From the NCBI GenBank assembly GCA_021397835.1, contig JAJFZO010000731.1, forward strand, positions 434,001 through 498,000: DNA of 64,000 nt, given 5' to 3'. Of this stretch, positions 1-10,998 are shown in pieces. Below the pieces are notes generated by a model. It made no database searches. It saw nothing but the letters and a program-made list of their open reading frames with translations, and had not been told where the DNA came from. The stretch comes from Moringa oleifera. Lineage: Eukaryota > Streptophyta > Magnoliopsida > Brassicales > Moringaceae. Every line of letters begins with the position of its first letter. Within the stretch, counting starts at the first letter, position 1. The position numbers and the translations under genes are program-made.

Positions 1-1200
1 GTTTTGTTGATGGAAGTCCAGCACTGCAAAGTACACGTTATGTAAGTTTCAATTTAATGTAATTTTTTATGTAGGTCTCAATTTGATAGTGCAGTTAAAA
101 TGTACATCCCTTTGGTGTAATTAACCCTTAAAATAAACTGAAAGATCATCAAAGGAAGAAAAAAAAATAAATAATAAATCTAAAGTTAGTTTTTACAAAA
201 AGAAGGATGCAACACGAAGATTTTTCAAGAGAAGCTATCCATCTTAATACTACTTTTATCCAAGCATATTTAATTTTGAAGTTTTGATGGGATTTGATGC
301 ATTAATATTGGTATGATTGCATCCAAAAATCTAAAGGATATTAAAAATAAAAATTAAATCATAGAAAAGAATATAATAAAAAAATATAAATATATATATA
401 AAAAAATAAAGCAAAATCATTTAAAAGAAGAAAAAAAATAAATAAATAATAAAAAATATTTTTAATGAAAAAGACGAGAATTTCACAAAAGGAATCACTC
501 ATCCTGATATTACTTTCACCCAAACATGTTCAACTTCAAAGTTTTGATAAGATCATGCTTTAATAGATATTAGTATGATCACACCAAAATAAATATTAAA
601 AATAAGTCATAAAAAAGTACAATGAGAAAAACAAATAAAATAAATCAAATAAATCAAAAATAATAAAATAGATAAATATTTTTATAAGAATATCCTAATA
701 GTGCTCTCGCTTAAAGATACTTAACTTTGGGTTTTGTTGCAATCCAATGCATTATTATCGATATAATTGCACTCAAAATTTTGAAAAATATTAAAAATAA
801 AAGAATCATTAAAAAAAGAATACAAAAAAATACAAAAAATAATAATAATAAAATAAAAGATCATAAAAAATTAATTTAAAATAATAAAATTTAAAAAATA
901 TTTTTATTAAATAGGGGGTGCAACATGAGAAAAAGGTTTTTTAAAAAATAAAAAAAATTAAAAATGATCTAAAGAATGGAAAAAATACTCAAATGTGAAT
1001 AAAATCTTAAGAAAAATAAAATAACTAAAAGTAAACAATAAAAATATTGAGGTAACAAAACAAAATAGATTAAAGTTAATTAACAGTATAAAAAATAAAG
1101 AATCCAAAAAATTGTATAAAATCCATGAAAATCTGAGATATAGGACATTAAAAAAATCTAAAACATAAGAATAAAAGAACCAATGAATCTAAAAAAATCA
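1..1200. repeat. A-rich DNA with about three diverged tandem repeats
   Basis: No coding potential is visible. A motif of about 65 bp (a TTTTGAAGTTTTGATG-like core followed by a TATTGGTATGATTGCA-like stretch) recurs near 261, 522 and 713, each time after a short spacer and followed by A-rich filler. This suggests an old degenerate tandem repeat with a unit of about 0.2-0.26 kb. The filler resembles the A-rich blocks at 40-43.6 kb and 48-49.9 kb in composition, but I see no clear sequence identity with them. Confidence 0.5.
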
Positions 1201-1378
1201 TAAAAATAGCTTCTGTTGTTGTAGTAGTGATTACAAATTTTGTGAAATCATTTTTAATAGAATTCGGTTTGTTTCGTTGATTACTATATTAGAGTTAGTT
1301 GAGCTTACTTTGTCATGTTAGTTAAGTTAGTTAACTTTCTAGCTTTACAGTTTACTTGTTCCTTGTTTTTGTTTTCAG

Positions 1379-1640
1379 TTGATCGATGGTGGGCAAGCTA
1401 TTGACATAAAGGGTATATTTGAGAGGTCTTTAATAAAACATTTGAAAAAACTGTTTTGTTCATTAAACCTTAAGTAAAATGCTCATCCAACTTTGGATGT
1501 TATTGGACCCCCGATTCAAGATAATATAAAATCTAAGGAGTAAAAACTTGATGTAATGAGAAAGGATGTGCATTCAGTACAGATAGATGCAGATCCCAAA
1601 CAAGTGACCGATGAGAGCAATATGGAATAAGTTTCAAGGA
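1379..1640 (+). pseudogene. Unrecognised coding-like exon fragment
   Basis: A pyrimidine-rich tract ending in TTTTCAG near 1378 looks like a splice acceptor. It is followed by a stretch that reads like protein in one frame (IDGGQAIDIKGIFERS, later HPTLDVIGPPIQD and VHSVQIDADPKQVTDES) but is broken by about three in-frame stops. Its composition is far less A-rich than the surroundings, which supports an exon origin. I do not recognise the family and assign no function. It could also be a chance open stretch, but the acceptor plus the protein-like composition favour a dead exon. Confidence 0.35.
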
Positions 1641-1975
1641 TGATTCTTTAGCTTCCAGAATAAGGGGAATTATTGTCACTATTTTTCTTTTTTTAGCATT
1701 CAACATCAGTTTAAATGTTTTAAGAAGAAACTAGTTCATGTGGGCCTTTCATGGAGATTTATCCCCTCAGATCCAATTTTATGGCAAAGTGGAACAGTAA
1801 GATAGATGAATTCCATCTCACAAATTAACTCATTAATTGAATACTATCTTTATATCATTTGTGTGAAATGCTAAGTTGAACCACGGTACAAAATATTTGC
1901 TTGTCAAATTTTATTATTTAGAGCTGCCATTAACACTTTTTATTGCCCTAACATTTTATTTTTATCTTTCCTTTG

Positions 1976-3201
1976 TCATTTCAATTTTAATAAATAGGTT
2001 TTTGAAAGATCTACAGAATTTAAGGTGCCAAGAAAAACTAAATTTCTCTTTAATTTAGGGATGAACCTCACAGTTGACGAAATTCCTTCAAAACCATCAT
2101 GCATTTTAATTCTAACAGTACTAATTCCCATGACCTTACAAGCCTTATTATTGCCCAAAAGACTTGTCCACTATCTACCTCTTCGAAAGATTCAAACTAG
2201 TCCTTGTTGAGGATCATATGGAAAGAACAATCTACTGCTTGTCTGTGCTCCCAGTTGCCACCACTAAGACATTTAAACATTCATAGTCATCTTGAGCCAT
2301 TGCGACATCCCTATTTGTAGCCTGATGATGATCTTCTTATTTCTTACTTCTTTTAGGACAGAATCTCCTTGTGTGCACCAAATCCTTACACCAATAGCAT
2401 TTAATATTCTTAAGACTAGAACCACTGCCATTATTGGTGCCTATATCACTATTGTAGCCACTCATTGACTTGGATCTTGATTTATCCCTAGACCTGTTAC
2501 CAAATTTGTTAGACATCCCTCTTACATTGCAACTCTCTCCATTTCTAGAAATTCTGTTTGACTTCAATTTCCCTTGATCTAAGGCTCCAATAACTTCATC
2601 AAGGGTAGTTTTCCTTCTACCAAACTTGATAACAGCCTTTACTTCCTTACAAGAATTAGACAAAGAATTTAAAAACATTATTGCTTGCCTCTCATCTTCA
2701 ATTTTCTTATCATCAATAAAAGCTAAATTAATGGCTATTTTCTTGAATTCGTCCAGTTTTTGTTCTAGGTTTTTTCATGGATCCATTTTGAAACTGAAGA
2801 ACTTTTATTTTAGCAAGATATGATTGGATACTTTGTCAAGTATAACTCTTTAAGCTTACCCCAAACCATGTAAGCAGTGTCTAGCCCATCAATCTGCCTT
2901 AAAACATTATTTGTAATGTACAAAATGATGATTAAGTAAGTAGTTTCTTGCAACTCCAACTTCTTATCATTAGAATATGTAGATGTAGGGTAATTAGATC
3001 TTTTAGGGCCTTTTGTAACTTGTGTTGAACAAGTAGAGTATACGTTTTCTTTTTCCAAGAGCCAAAATCACAAGCTCCATCAAGTGGAGTCAATTTGAAC
3101 TTCAAGTTCACCCTCTTTGATCTAAGAACAATCAAAAACCTCAAGCAAATTGCCTTCTTGATCCACAAACTGAACCTTTCTTTGATATTAATTTGTTGCA
3201 A
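1976..3201 (-). pseudogene. Ty1/copia gag and GAG-pre-integrase remnant
   Basis: Read on the minus strand, this is the 5' coding part of a copia element. The gag N-terminus (about 3201-2810) shows LTPLDGACDFGSWKKK and then VLRQIDGLDTAYMVWGKL, typical of the UBN2-type gag domain. The gag C-terminus (2678-2337) ends in a CX2CX4HX4C zinc knuckle (CYWCKDLVHTRRFC), which binds RNA in functional elements. Further on (2158-1976) is the GAG-pre-integrase motif around GNNKACKVMGI and LKRNLVFLGTL. Several frame breaks separate these pieces, and integrase and reverse transcriptase do not follow: the sequence runs out near 1.98 kb. It is a dead, 3'-truncated element. Confidence 0.85.
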
Positions 3202-3456
3202 ATCAAACCAATTTTAATCTTAAATACAAAACCAAAAATATGATCTACTTGCAAAAACACAACCAATCTACTATGCAGAGAACATTTTACAGTCCTACAT
3301 TAGAGTTTAGAATTGGCTTTTCTCACTTCCCAAACCCCTTATAAACCCTTTCTCTTAAGGCAATTTTTGCGCTTTAGTTAACAATGAGTATCACATCTTT
3401 TTACAACTCTCAATAAAAAAAGCTACTGGATTTGGTCAACCCAAGCAAGGCCTTTG

Positions 3457-3576
3457 ATAACATAAGGACTCTGATTACAACTAATCAAGAAACAAGAAAT
3501 CAAGACTTTGACTAACTTCGTAACTAAAGGTTTTAATGGACTTTTACAAGTGGACCAATTCTCAACAATTTTGTAC
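3457..3576 (-). mobile_element. Short LTR-like segment and primer-binding-like site
   Basis: On the minus strand, a TGTTGAGAATTGG start (about 3572) follows the RNase H region, as copia LTRs often do. After about 100 bp comes GTAATCAGAGTCC (about 3480-3465), which resembles the TGGTATCAGAGC primer-binding site complementary to initiator tRNA-Met. Gag begins about 260 bp further on. The length is far below a normal LTR, so it would be an internally deleted one. The assignment rests on position and two short motifs only. Confidence 0.45.
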
Positions 3577-3659
3577 CTTGGTTCACATGTCCTAGTGGCA
3601 TAGCTTGACTCTACCCCAGCAGCCTTGATCTACTCTTTGTTGAACTCAATAACTCTAAT

Positions 3660-5075
3660 TAAAGTCAAAAACTACTTAAATTTTATTGAAGTTACTGCGT
3701 TGGTGATCATATTGTCATCACTATGCACTTTTAACAACTTTATTTTTCCATCAGTAATAACTTCTTGATTAAAATGGATTTTAACCTTAATATGCTCAGT
3801 CCTTTCATAGAACATCTGGTTCATAATCAAATGAATTGCATTGTGATTTTCACTATACATTGATCTTACTTCACACTAAACTTTTCTAGCAAACCTTTGA
3901 GCCACAAAGCCTCTTTTGATGCATCAGCTATAGCCATATACTCTGCCTTAGTGGTTGGCAAAGTTATTATTGATTAGAGTATAGCCTTCCAACTCATTAC
4001 ATAGCCATAAAGTAGATTCATAGAACTTGATAGTGATCTTTGTGAGTATGGCCTTTCAACTTATTGCATAGCCATAAAGTAAATACATAGAACCTGTTAG
4101 TGATCTTCATTTGTCAAGATCACCACCAAAGTCTGAACCATAAAACTCAACTAAAGGTGTGCCATCATTTACAGCCTTTTGATACACCAAACCATAGTTT
4201 TTAGTACCTCTAAGATACTTTAGCACCCACTTCACAGCTTCTCAATGTCCTTTTCTTAGATTAGACATATACCTACTGATCACACTAACAGCATGACCCA
4301 AGTGTGGCCTAGTATAGGCCATTAAGTACATGATTCTACAAATTGCACTAGCACAATGAATTCTAGCCATTTCATTCTAATCCCACTTATTATCAAGGCA
4401 TATTTTGGTTGACAACTTGAAATACTGAGATAATGGAGTAAGAACAGCCTTAGTTTTATCCATATTGAACTTACTTAGGACTTCCTTGATATATCCTATT
4501 TGAGAAACAAGCATCTTCCTTGCCTTTCTATCATGAAAAATTTCCATATCAAAGATCTTACTAGCATTCCCTAGATCTTTCATTACAAACCAAGTATTGA
4601 GCTATTCCTCGAAGCTTTTGATGGCATTCTTATCAATCGATGTTGTTCACATATCATCAACTTAAAGCAAACAAAATAAGCCAACCTTATCTGGGATCCA
4701 TTTTTGATTAACACAACTATCATATTTGCTTCTAACAAAACTAGTGTTTAGCATGAATTCATCAAATTTCAAGTACCATTGCCTAGGGATTGTTTCAAGT
4801 CATATAGAGACTTTTTAAGCAAACTTACCTTAGCTTTTTGCCTTTGGATAACAAATCCCTCAGACTAAGACATATAGATCTCTTCTTCAAGGTTGCCATG
4901 TAGAAATTATTTTTTGACATCCAGTTGTTCCAGCTCCATGTCATAGTTAACCATTAATGCTAAAAGAACTTGAATTGAGTCATGCCTTACCATTGGTGGG
5001 TGTATTTCATTGAAGTCGATATCCCTCTTTGTTCTCATTGAGATTTTTTGAATTTCTTATTTGGTAACTAACTTG
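3660..5075 (-). pseudogene. Ty1/copia reverse transcriptase-RNase H remnant
   Basis: On the minus strand, the reverse transcriptase reads FLHGNLEEEIYM, KKSLYDLKQSLGNGT and later MKDLGNASKIFDMEI. RNase H follows, with AEYMAIADASKEA and SENHNAIHLIMNQ, then HIKVKIHF near 3.78 kb. The catalytic YVDD box is present near 4650 as stop-VDD-M: the tyrosine codon has become TAA. Other stops and frameshifts occur. A 66-bp tandem duplication lies at about 3985-4116, between the RT and RNase H motifs. The pol end (lower coordinates) runs straight into the LTR-like segment and then into gag of another copy. Confidence 0.85.
3985..4116. repeat. 66-bp tandem duplication inside copia pol
   Basis: The motif CATAGCCATAAAGTA recurs at about 4001 and 4067, with the flanking sequence also repeated and a few mismatches between the two copies. 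This is a local duplication after the element died, because it breaks the RNase H frame. Confidence 0.7.
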
Positions 5076-5769
5076 CTTTTGTCTTTATTCTAGATAATCC
5101 GCACAAGTAAAGAGGATTAAATGTTTTGCATATCCACTTTTGCAGCACATTTTTCTCAATGTTAATATAAGATATATATATTTTGTACTGCTGCGTCTTG
5201 CAAATGGCAGTAATATGTATGCCATGAGACTAAGGCTTACACATCTTATTAAAGACAATTAATTCTTTAAAACCTTCCACAGAAATGCCAGAATAATATC
5301 GCCTTTGCCTAAGATAATCTATTTTTCAAATCTCAGTTGGCTTGAAAAAAAATGGATTTAGTGTATGTTATATTAAGCACCACACTAATTGTTTAATGGT
5401 CTTTGTCTTAGTACTTTTACCTTCTTTCAACTCACATTCATACTTGGTAAAAGGATGATAGTCTTAGTGTTTCCTTTCTAATCACAGTGAAATTACATAT
5501 TCATATGTAAAAAACAAAAAAAATCCATATGCTTTTAGGCCTTAAATTTTATTGAAATATGTGTCTTTTTTAAGTTATCACTTAAAGACCGATATTAGTT
5601 TGGATGCATTATGAACAATTTTATTCTCACTCTAAAGTGAGCTAAGATATTACTTTTTTTCTTCAATTTATCAACTGAAACATATTTTCTGATGGAGGGC
5701 TGCCTCACAGTGATTTTTGGGTTTATTATGAGAAATTTTGCTTGCCAAGTTAAGCCCAAATTCAACAAA
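5076..5769. other. Stretch without a recognisable gene
   Basis: This lies between the copia RT and the SVR1 flank. The part next to the RT may be decayed copia sequence between integrase and RT, but I could find no motif that proves it. No ORF or repeat stands out. Confidence 0.4.
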
Positions 5770-6205
5770 TTCTTTTTCTATTCGAGCGCCCCATGGATTC
5801 ATTTAGTCCTTATTTAATTGTCTAGGACAGGTCACGAGAGTTGCAGCTCTTACTGCACAAAACTAAAGCGAAAACAACTAGTTTAAAAAGAAACAAAAAC
5901 CTCAACAAACCCCTCGTCATTCATTTTTCCTATCCATGACAAAAAGAAAGAATTCCCAAGCTTGCGTCGATTGCGGCAGCTGCACTATCACTCTCTTTTT
6001 CACTCCTGGGGAGCAAAACACCTACTCGCTTTCCACTCCTCTATCCTATTCGTACTCTCCCTCTCGTCAGATGCTCTGTCTCTTCTTCTTCTTCTCCTCC
6101 GCTAGAATTCGGCATCTCATTTGCACCACGTTAACCCAGAACCAAAAGCCCGAAAGGACTAGAGGATGTAGATGAACAAGGAGAAGAGGTGGCTTTTATT
6201 GGTGT
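5770..6205 (+). pseudogene. SVR1: SVR1-like pseudogene copy 1: 5' flank and first exon
   Basis: This is the 5' end of a chloroplast RsuA/RluB-type pseudouridine synthase gene like Arabidopsis SVR1. From 5961 a transit-peptide-like stretch reads LASIAAAALSLSF, then a Ser run and PPLEFGISFAP. This matches the minus-strand copy at 62.43-62.66 kb, including about 170 bp of upstream flank with the shared GCTCTTACT and AACTAAAGCGAAAA motifs. At the expected start both copies lack ATG: CTT here, nothing in the other. An ATG at 5936 is in another frame. Homology stops near 6205, right after the GAGGTGGCTTTTATT motif. The remaining exons resume only at 11.0 kb, after unrelated gene fragments. Confidence 0.75.
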
Positions 6206-6715
6206 TACTAATGGTTTTATATCCTAGATTTAGATTTGCATTTTCTAGACGTTCCTTAATGAATCTTTGATTGATGTAAAAGATTGATCTGGAAAACGGG
6301 TTCCCAGGGCATAAACTTCGAGAAGTGGTGCAAATTTGCAGCCTTATTCCTTGCAGATAATTAAGTTAGGAATCAGAAGTAATAATTCTTTTCTTTGATG
6401 CCTAGTCGAATGACTAACAATGTGAAAGAACAAATTCTAGTTAAAATAGATGCTTATTGTAAATTTTCCTTTTATCTTCTACTTGGTAGTGTAAATTTAT
6501 CTCTCTGCTCTCTATTATATAATGCTACCGATGCATAAGATTCACATTATCCTCATTCATTACTCATTGCACCATTGCTTTCATCTCCCATCTTTTTGTG
6601 CATTCTCAGCAAAGCTTAAATGCTTTTTCTGTTTTGAGTTATGTAAGTTTATCAAAGCTGCAGCTTCAGTCAGGGCTTCCCTTCACATTTTCATCAAACG
6701 TGGTGGCGTTTGCAG

Positions 6716-8020
6716 GCTGCTTGGAAACCACCTAAGGACATAAGAGGGGCATACCTGTCTGCTTTCCACAGGTTAGGTACCAAAAACTGGCGGAAGCATG
6801 ATTGGCTATAGTTATTGTGATTATGCATTGTAGTTCATTGCTGGCTGTTGCCGTTTGGAAATCTTGGTTCACTGGAAAGGCATAGGTTTGCTAGAAACAA
6901 AATGTGGTCCTTTGATAATGATCCTTCACCATTGCACCAGCTAACAATCTATCAACAGTTGATTTGATTTTGAGGTCCAAAGAAGAGGATCCAAAGAATT
7001 GGCCACGTAGGTAGGTCATGAATTCTGTTTTCCCCGTCAATGAGACCCAAGACCTCTTGTGCAGACCTATGAATCTCTTCCTGGTGGTTTTGTGCGGCTT
7101 TGAGCTGCATCTTCGTATTTCTCTGAGTCTTGGTAAGCTAATCTTAATCCCTCATGTGAGAAATACAGATAACAAGGCATTCTCCTTCACGTTTGCACTG
7201 TGCAACTACTTGTCTGTATCAGATATAAGGTTTGTGCTGTAAATTTAGAAACTATTGCTTTTGTTTGAAGTGAAGATTGCTGGAAGTGTTTTATGGTTAT
7301 ATTCTTGCACATTTTGATCCCATAGCCATAACCCTTAGTCTTTTTACACATTTCATACTGAGTCTGTCACTTGGGTGTTACTGTCTAATAGCTGAGGTCA
7401 GAACACACTTTTGATGCTGTTTAATTTGCAGTGAAGTGCGTGTTAAGGGTTTGGAGACTCTTGATTGATAATCTGATTCGCAAAGAAAAGTTCACAGAGC
7501 AGGCAGATGCAATTACATTTGATGGCGAGGTGTGACTACTATTTATATTTTTGAACTTTTATATAGATTGTGCTTTTTTTGACCTCAAGGTGATATCTAA
7601 TGACATAATGATCTTTCCTTCAGATTGACGGAGTATATTTGAACACCTCAACAAGGATTGCTATTATAGACCATGAGAACATTTGAACTACGGAAGGATG
7701 GCACGCCGGATGCATCTTTACTGATTAGTCATTATCACACTTCTATCCTTATTATGAGATGTTTCTTTTCCCATGGATTGAAAAATCACTTGGTGTTTCC
7801 AGCTGTGTGGAACCCTTGGGACAAAAAGGTTAAGGCTCTGTAGATTTAGGGGATGAGGATTACCATACCATGTTATGTGCGGGTTCTGCTACTATTGAAA
7901 TTCCTATTGTCTTGAAACCCTTTGAAGAGTGGAAGGACCAGCAAGAGCTCTCTACTGTCTCATCAAGTTATTGCAGTGGGCAGCTAGATCCTCGTAAGGT
8001 TCTTTACGGCTTTTACTGAC
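6716..8020 (+). pseudogene. Glucose-6-phosphate 1-epimerase pseudogene (partial, introns kept)
   Basis: The family interconverts alpha and beta anomers of glucose-6-phosphate (aldose-1-epimerase fold). Five exon pieces are visible. 6716-6771 has KPPKDIRG and then CFPQ after a 1-nt loss. 6854-7229 starts FGNLGSLERHRFARN and ends FSFTFALCNYLSVSDI. 7432-7529 has EVRVKGLETLD and EKFTEQADAITF. 7624 to about 7714 has DGVYLNTSTRIAIIDHE. 7803-8020 has VWNPWDKKVKAL, LGDEDYHTMLC and SSSYCSGQLDPRKVL, and ends at TGA. Defects include the -1 frameshift in exon 1, stops in exon 2, a CCG in place of the CAG acceptor at 6851-6853, a missing YL before DNL, and a 1-nt loss after KAL. The first exons are absent, though HKLREVV near 6320 may be a trace. 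It sits inside the interrupted SVR1 copy. Confidence 0.88.
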
Positions 8021-8334
8021 TTCAACCAGAAAGTATGTGGATGTTCCCTTGTAATTTATATATTTTGTCTTATCTCCCATAGAATATTTATAAACTTGCT
8101 TGCCACTTATTGTCCTCAGTCTGGTACTCCAATTTCTTAAGTGACCATAATCCAGCTGCTTGTACTTGTTGCTGCTAGCAGTTAAGGTTGAAGCTATCAC
8201 AGTCTTGAGCGACAGAAGTATTTTATGTATTATTGCTTTTCTGTGATAGTCAGGAATGTATATCTGTGATTTTAGAATATTATTTACTGCATGAGTTCTG
8301 TGTTGCCATAGTTGGTCGGGTGCAGAATTATAGT

Positions 8335-8770
8335 TCATAGCACTTCAGAATAGTAAGCAGCTTCATGCTCATTGTTATCCTTCTTATTGAGCAATTGTGC
8401 AATAGATTTCAAATAGATTTCCATTTCCAAGACTCCAAACACTTTATTTCCATCAAGTTCTTTACCATTCTCATAGTGAGGCCAAAAATTACTATCACCA
8501 ATCTTAGTGTCATCCCCGGATCACAGTCAAATGCCACCTGATACATTTTCTTTGTTGGGTTTTACTGGTAGCTTTTCCCATCTTTGACTTCAGAAAATTC
8601 CACAATGCATTGCCTTCTTCTGCAGATGCTTCCTTCTCTTCAGCTTTCTCCTTCTCCCGATTCTCACTGTTCTCCTCTTTCTCTGCACTGCTTCTTCGCT
8701 AGCACCCGCCTGAACTCCACAAGTCTTTGGTTCATTCTGAACCACAATTGCCATTTTCCTACTGATTGAA
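8335..8770 (-). pseudogene. Unrecognised plant gene fragment, antisense to its neighbours
   Basis: On the minus strand the sequence reads like a small charged protein. First comes EKEASAEEGNALWNFLKSK, then after a 1-nt insertion KLPVKPNKENVSGG, then (past two stops) DDTKIGDSNFWPHYENGK, KVFGVLEMEIYLKSIAQLL and DNNEHEAAYYSEVL, followed by a stop. A GC-richer composition and a steady frame over about 65 codons argue for exon origin. I cannot name the family. It lies between the epimerase and RRP8 pieces but on the opposite strand, so it cannot be part of either. Confidence 0.55.
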
Positions 8771-9054
8771 GCTACAGACGAAGAAAAAGAACTGTAAGGT
8801 TTCCGTATTGGCTTGCATTGATGTAATAAACCATTTTGTGCTTTTATACAGAAAGGAATGTGGCGAGGAAGGATAAGAGAGCTTTTAGAGAGTTGTGTTT
8901 CATTTGCATAAGGTTAGTCAACAAGAAAGATCAGCATTCTTTACTCTGTTCAATGTTGTTAACTGGTGACTTCATTAGGATGGCCATAAGGTGGGAACTT
9001 AGTTCTGAACTACAATCCACTATTCATGTTCAGTGCACTCTCATATTAAACTAA

Positions 9055-9360
9055 TGTTTTTTGATAATTTTGAATTTATTTATCAAATTTTAATAATTTT
9101 ATTGAAAAAGTTGTCTTTTAATAAATTTTTAAATTTTTGATAGAATATTTTTTAAAAATATATATTTTTTGTATTTAAAAATTTTAAATTTTTTATAACT
9201 GTAGTTTAAATATTTTATTTTATATTTTAAAAAATTAATATAAATATTTTTAATTTTAAATTATTGGATAAAATTTAATTTAATAAATTAAAATTAAATT
9301 ATTATTTTTAAAATTTATTTAATAATGTAAAGTGAGATAAAACTTTTTATCCTAATTTTT
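9055..9360. other. Very AT-rich spacer
   Basis: This is A/T homopolymer-rich DNA with no ORF or recognisable element. It separates the antisense fragment from the RRP8 piece and may mark a junction between captured segments. Confidence 0.4.
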
Positions 9361-9762
9361 TCTGAGAGAGAAGTTAATAGGGATGTGACAAAATCATTAA
9401 AGCAACAAAGCTATCAGTTATTTTAATTAGAGGGTGATTCATCTTTCAAGCCTAGCTATGGTCATGGGCCTAAGCAGAAAAGCCCAAAACACATCGTTGA
9501 CGCATTCTCAAAGCAAACCTGAGTTGGTCTCTCCAAGCAAAATCAGAATACCATAACTAGAGCCTGAAAGCTAAAATATGTAATCTCAAGTGGGCTTCCT
9601 TTTAGGCCGAGTCAGAACCTTTCTCTCGTGGAAATTATTGCCTGAATCAGGGCCAACTTGATTCTCTACTTCTCTTTCCTTTGCTCTGTGAGCTTCAAAT
9701 CCAAGGGATCTTTTTTCCTGTTTCAATTTCTGGTTTCCCTAGTTAGTCCACGGAGTGAAGCC

Positions 9763-9961
9763 ATGGCGGGAGAACAGAGCCGAAAACGCAAGAGGGCGAG
9801 GCACCGCAAAATTCAAAACCAAAGATCTTCAGAGCTTAAAGACACGCATAATATCAGCGGGCAGCAGCAACAACAAAATAAAAAAGCATAAGGAAGAGGG
9901 CAAAGTTCATGAAGATAAATGACAACCGCGAAGCGGCCTAAAGCTTCTAATTTTCTCGATA

Positions 9962-9998
<37 letters not shown>

Positions 9999-10705
9999 AA
10001 TTACGAATGCATGTTTTATGTTAGTGTAAAGGTTAGTTTTTGATCGATTGGATAACGGGGTGAGACGTATTGCAGCTGCGAGCAAAGGTTAGCAGGTGGC
10101 CATTTTAAAATGCTTAACGGAAGCTCTACACTTGCACGTAATAATTTCCTTTCTCTTCTTTGCTTCAATTCTAGTTCTCCGTTGTTTACTTTTCGATTGA
10201 TTCTTACAAGTTTACTTGATTGCTGATAAGTGGGAAGTGAGGAAAAGGAATTCTGGTCGCTAAATATTGTTTAAATGGTTAACTGAATATAAGCTTGATG
10301 TTTCTGAGTTTAACTGTTGTTTGAGCCTCTGGGGTTCAGCTATTAAAACTTTAAATGTTGATCAATTTTTCTTTTTTATACCTCTGATTTTTTTTTTTTT
10401 AATTTTTCTTCTTTTATGCAACTTAAGAAAGCATAAAGCTGATACTAACTGTTATTGACTGCAATATTTCTTCTTACCATGTGCATTCTCTGTTATAGTT
10501 GAGGCTGGCTTATGATATCTTCTTTTATTGGTAACTACGAATTCAATATGCAGATGAAAGCATCCTTCACTTTTTTTTTTTTTTTTTGAGCAGATGAAAG
10601 CATCCTTCATTAATATCTATAAATATCAATTCTCTTGCTCTCCCATGTTTTATTGGAAAAGAAGCACTGGAATACTTAAAAGAAGATCCAGAACTGTTTG
10701 ATATG
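9763..10705 (+). pseudogene. RRP8: RRP8 5'-end pseudogene (three exons)
   Basis: RRP8 is a nucleolar Rossmann-fold methyltransferase that makes N1-methyladenosine in large-subunit rRNA. Exon 1 (9763-9963) starts MAGEQSRKRKRARH, a basic nucleolar-type N-terminus. After one frameshift and a stop it ends KRPKASNFLDT at a GT donor. Exon 2 (10076-10137), after TTGCAG, carries the conserved RLAGGHFKMLN and LYTCT, with 1-nt losses and gains. Exon 3 (about 10655-10705) reads GKEALEYLKEDPELFDM and ends in GTAAG, but its acceptor AG is lost. The catalytic methyltransferase exons are absent: the next recognisable sequence is SVR1. Intron 1 starts with a (TC)n run. Confidence 0.82.
9964..9998. repeat. 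(TC)n microsatellite
   Basis: A nearly pure TC run of about 35 bp immediately follows the exon 1 donor of the RRP8 remnant, at the start of its first intron. Confidence 0.9.
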
Positions 10706-10998
10706 GTAAGATTCGTTTACACTGATGCAATTTTCTCTAATTAGTAATCTATCTGGTGGCCCTTTTTTAATATTTCTGCCACAATATGCATACAATTGAT
10801 ATATTTTGTTGTTTATATGAAGGTCAAAACTTGTGGTTGTGCTGGATACATATGTTACTTTGAACTGCTTTATATCTTGGAGTAAAAAGGTTCATATTAG
10901 ATGACTAGTGTTGGTAATTGCCTTGTGTTATTTCCATAAATTGTGTCAGCTATACGGTCCATTTCATGCTTACAAATATTCCCTTAGTTCCATCTATG

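Noticed and set aside
5936..6175. An ORF starting at ATG 5936 as the true SVR1 start
   Set aside because: The transit-peptide-like and LEFGISFAP sequence shared by both SVR1 copies lies in a different frame, so this ATG frame is incidental.
9813..10085. A 90-codon minus-strand ORF with an Arg-Glu run
   Set aside because: It is antisense to RRP8 exon 1, and the Arg-Glu run is just the (TC)n microsatellite read backward.
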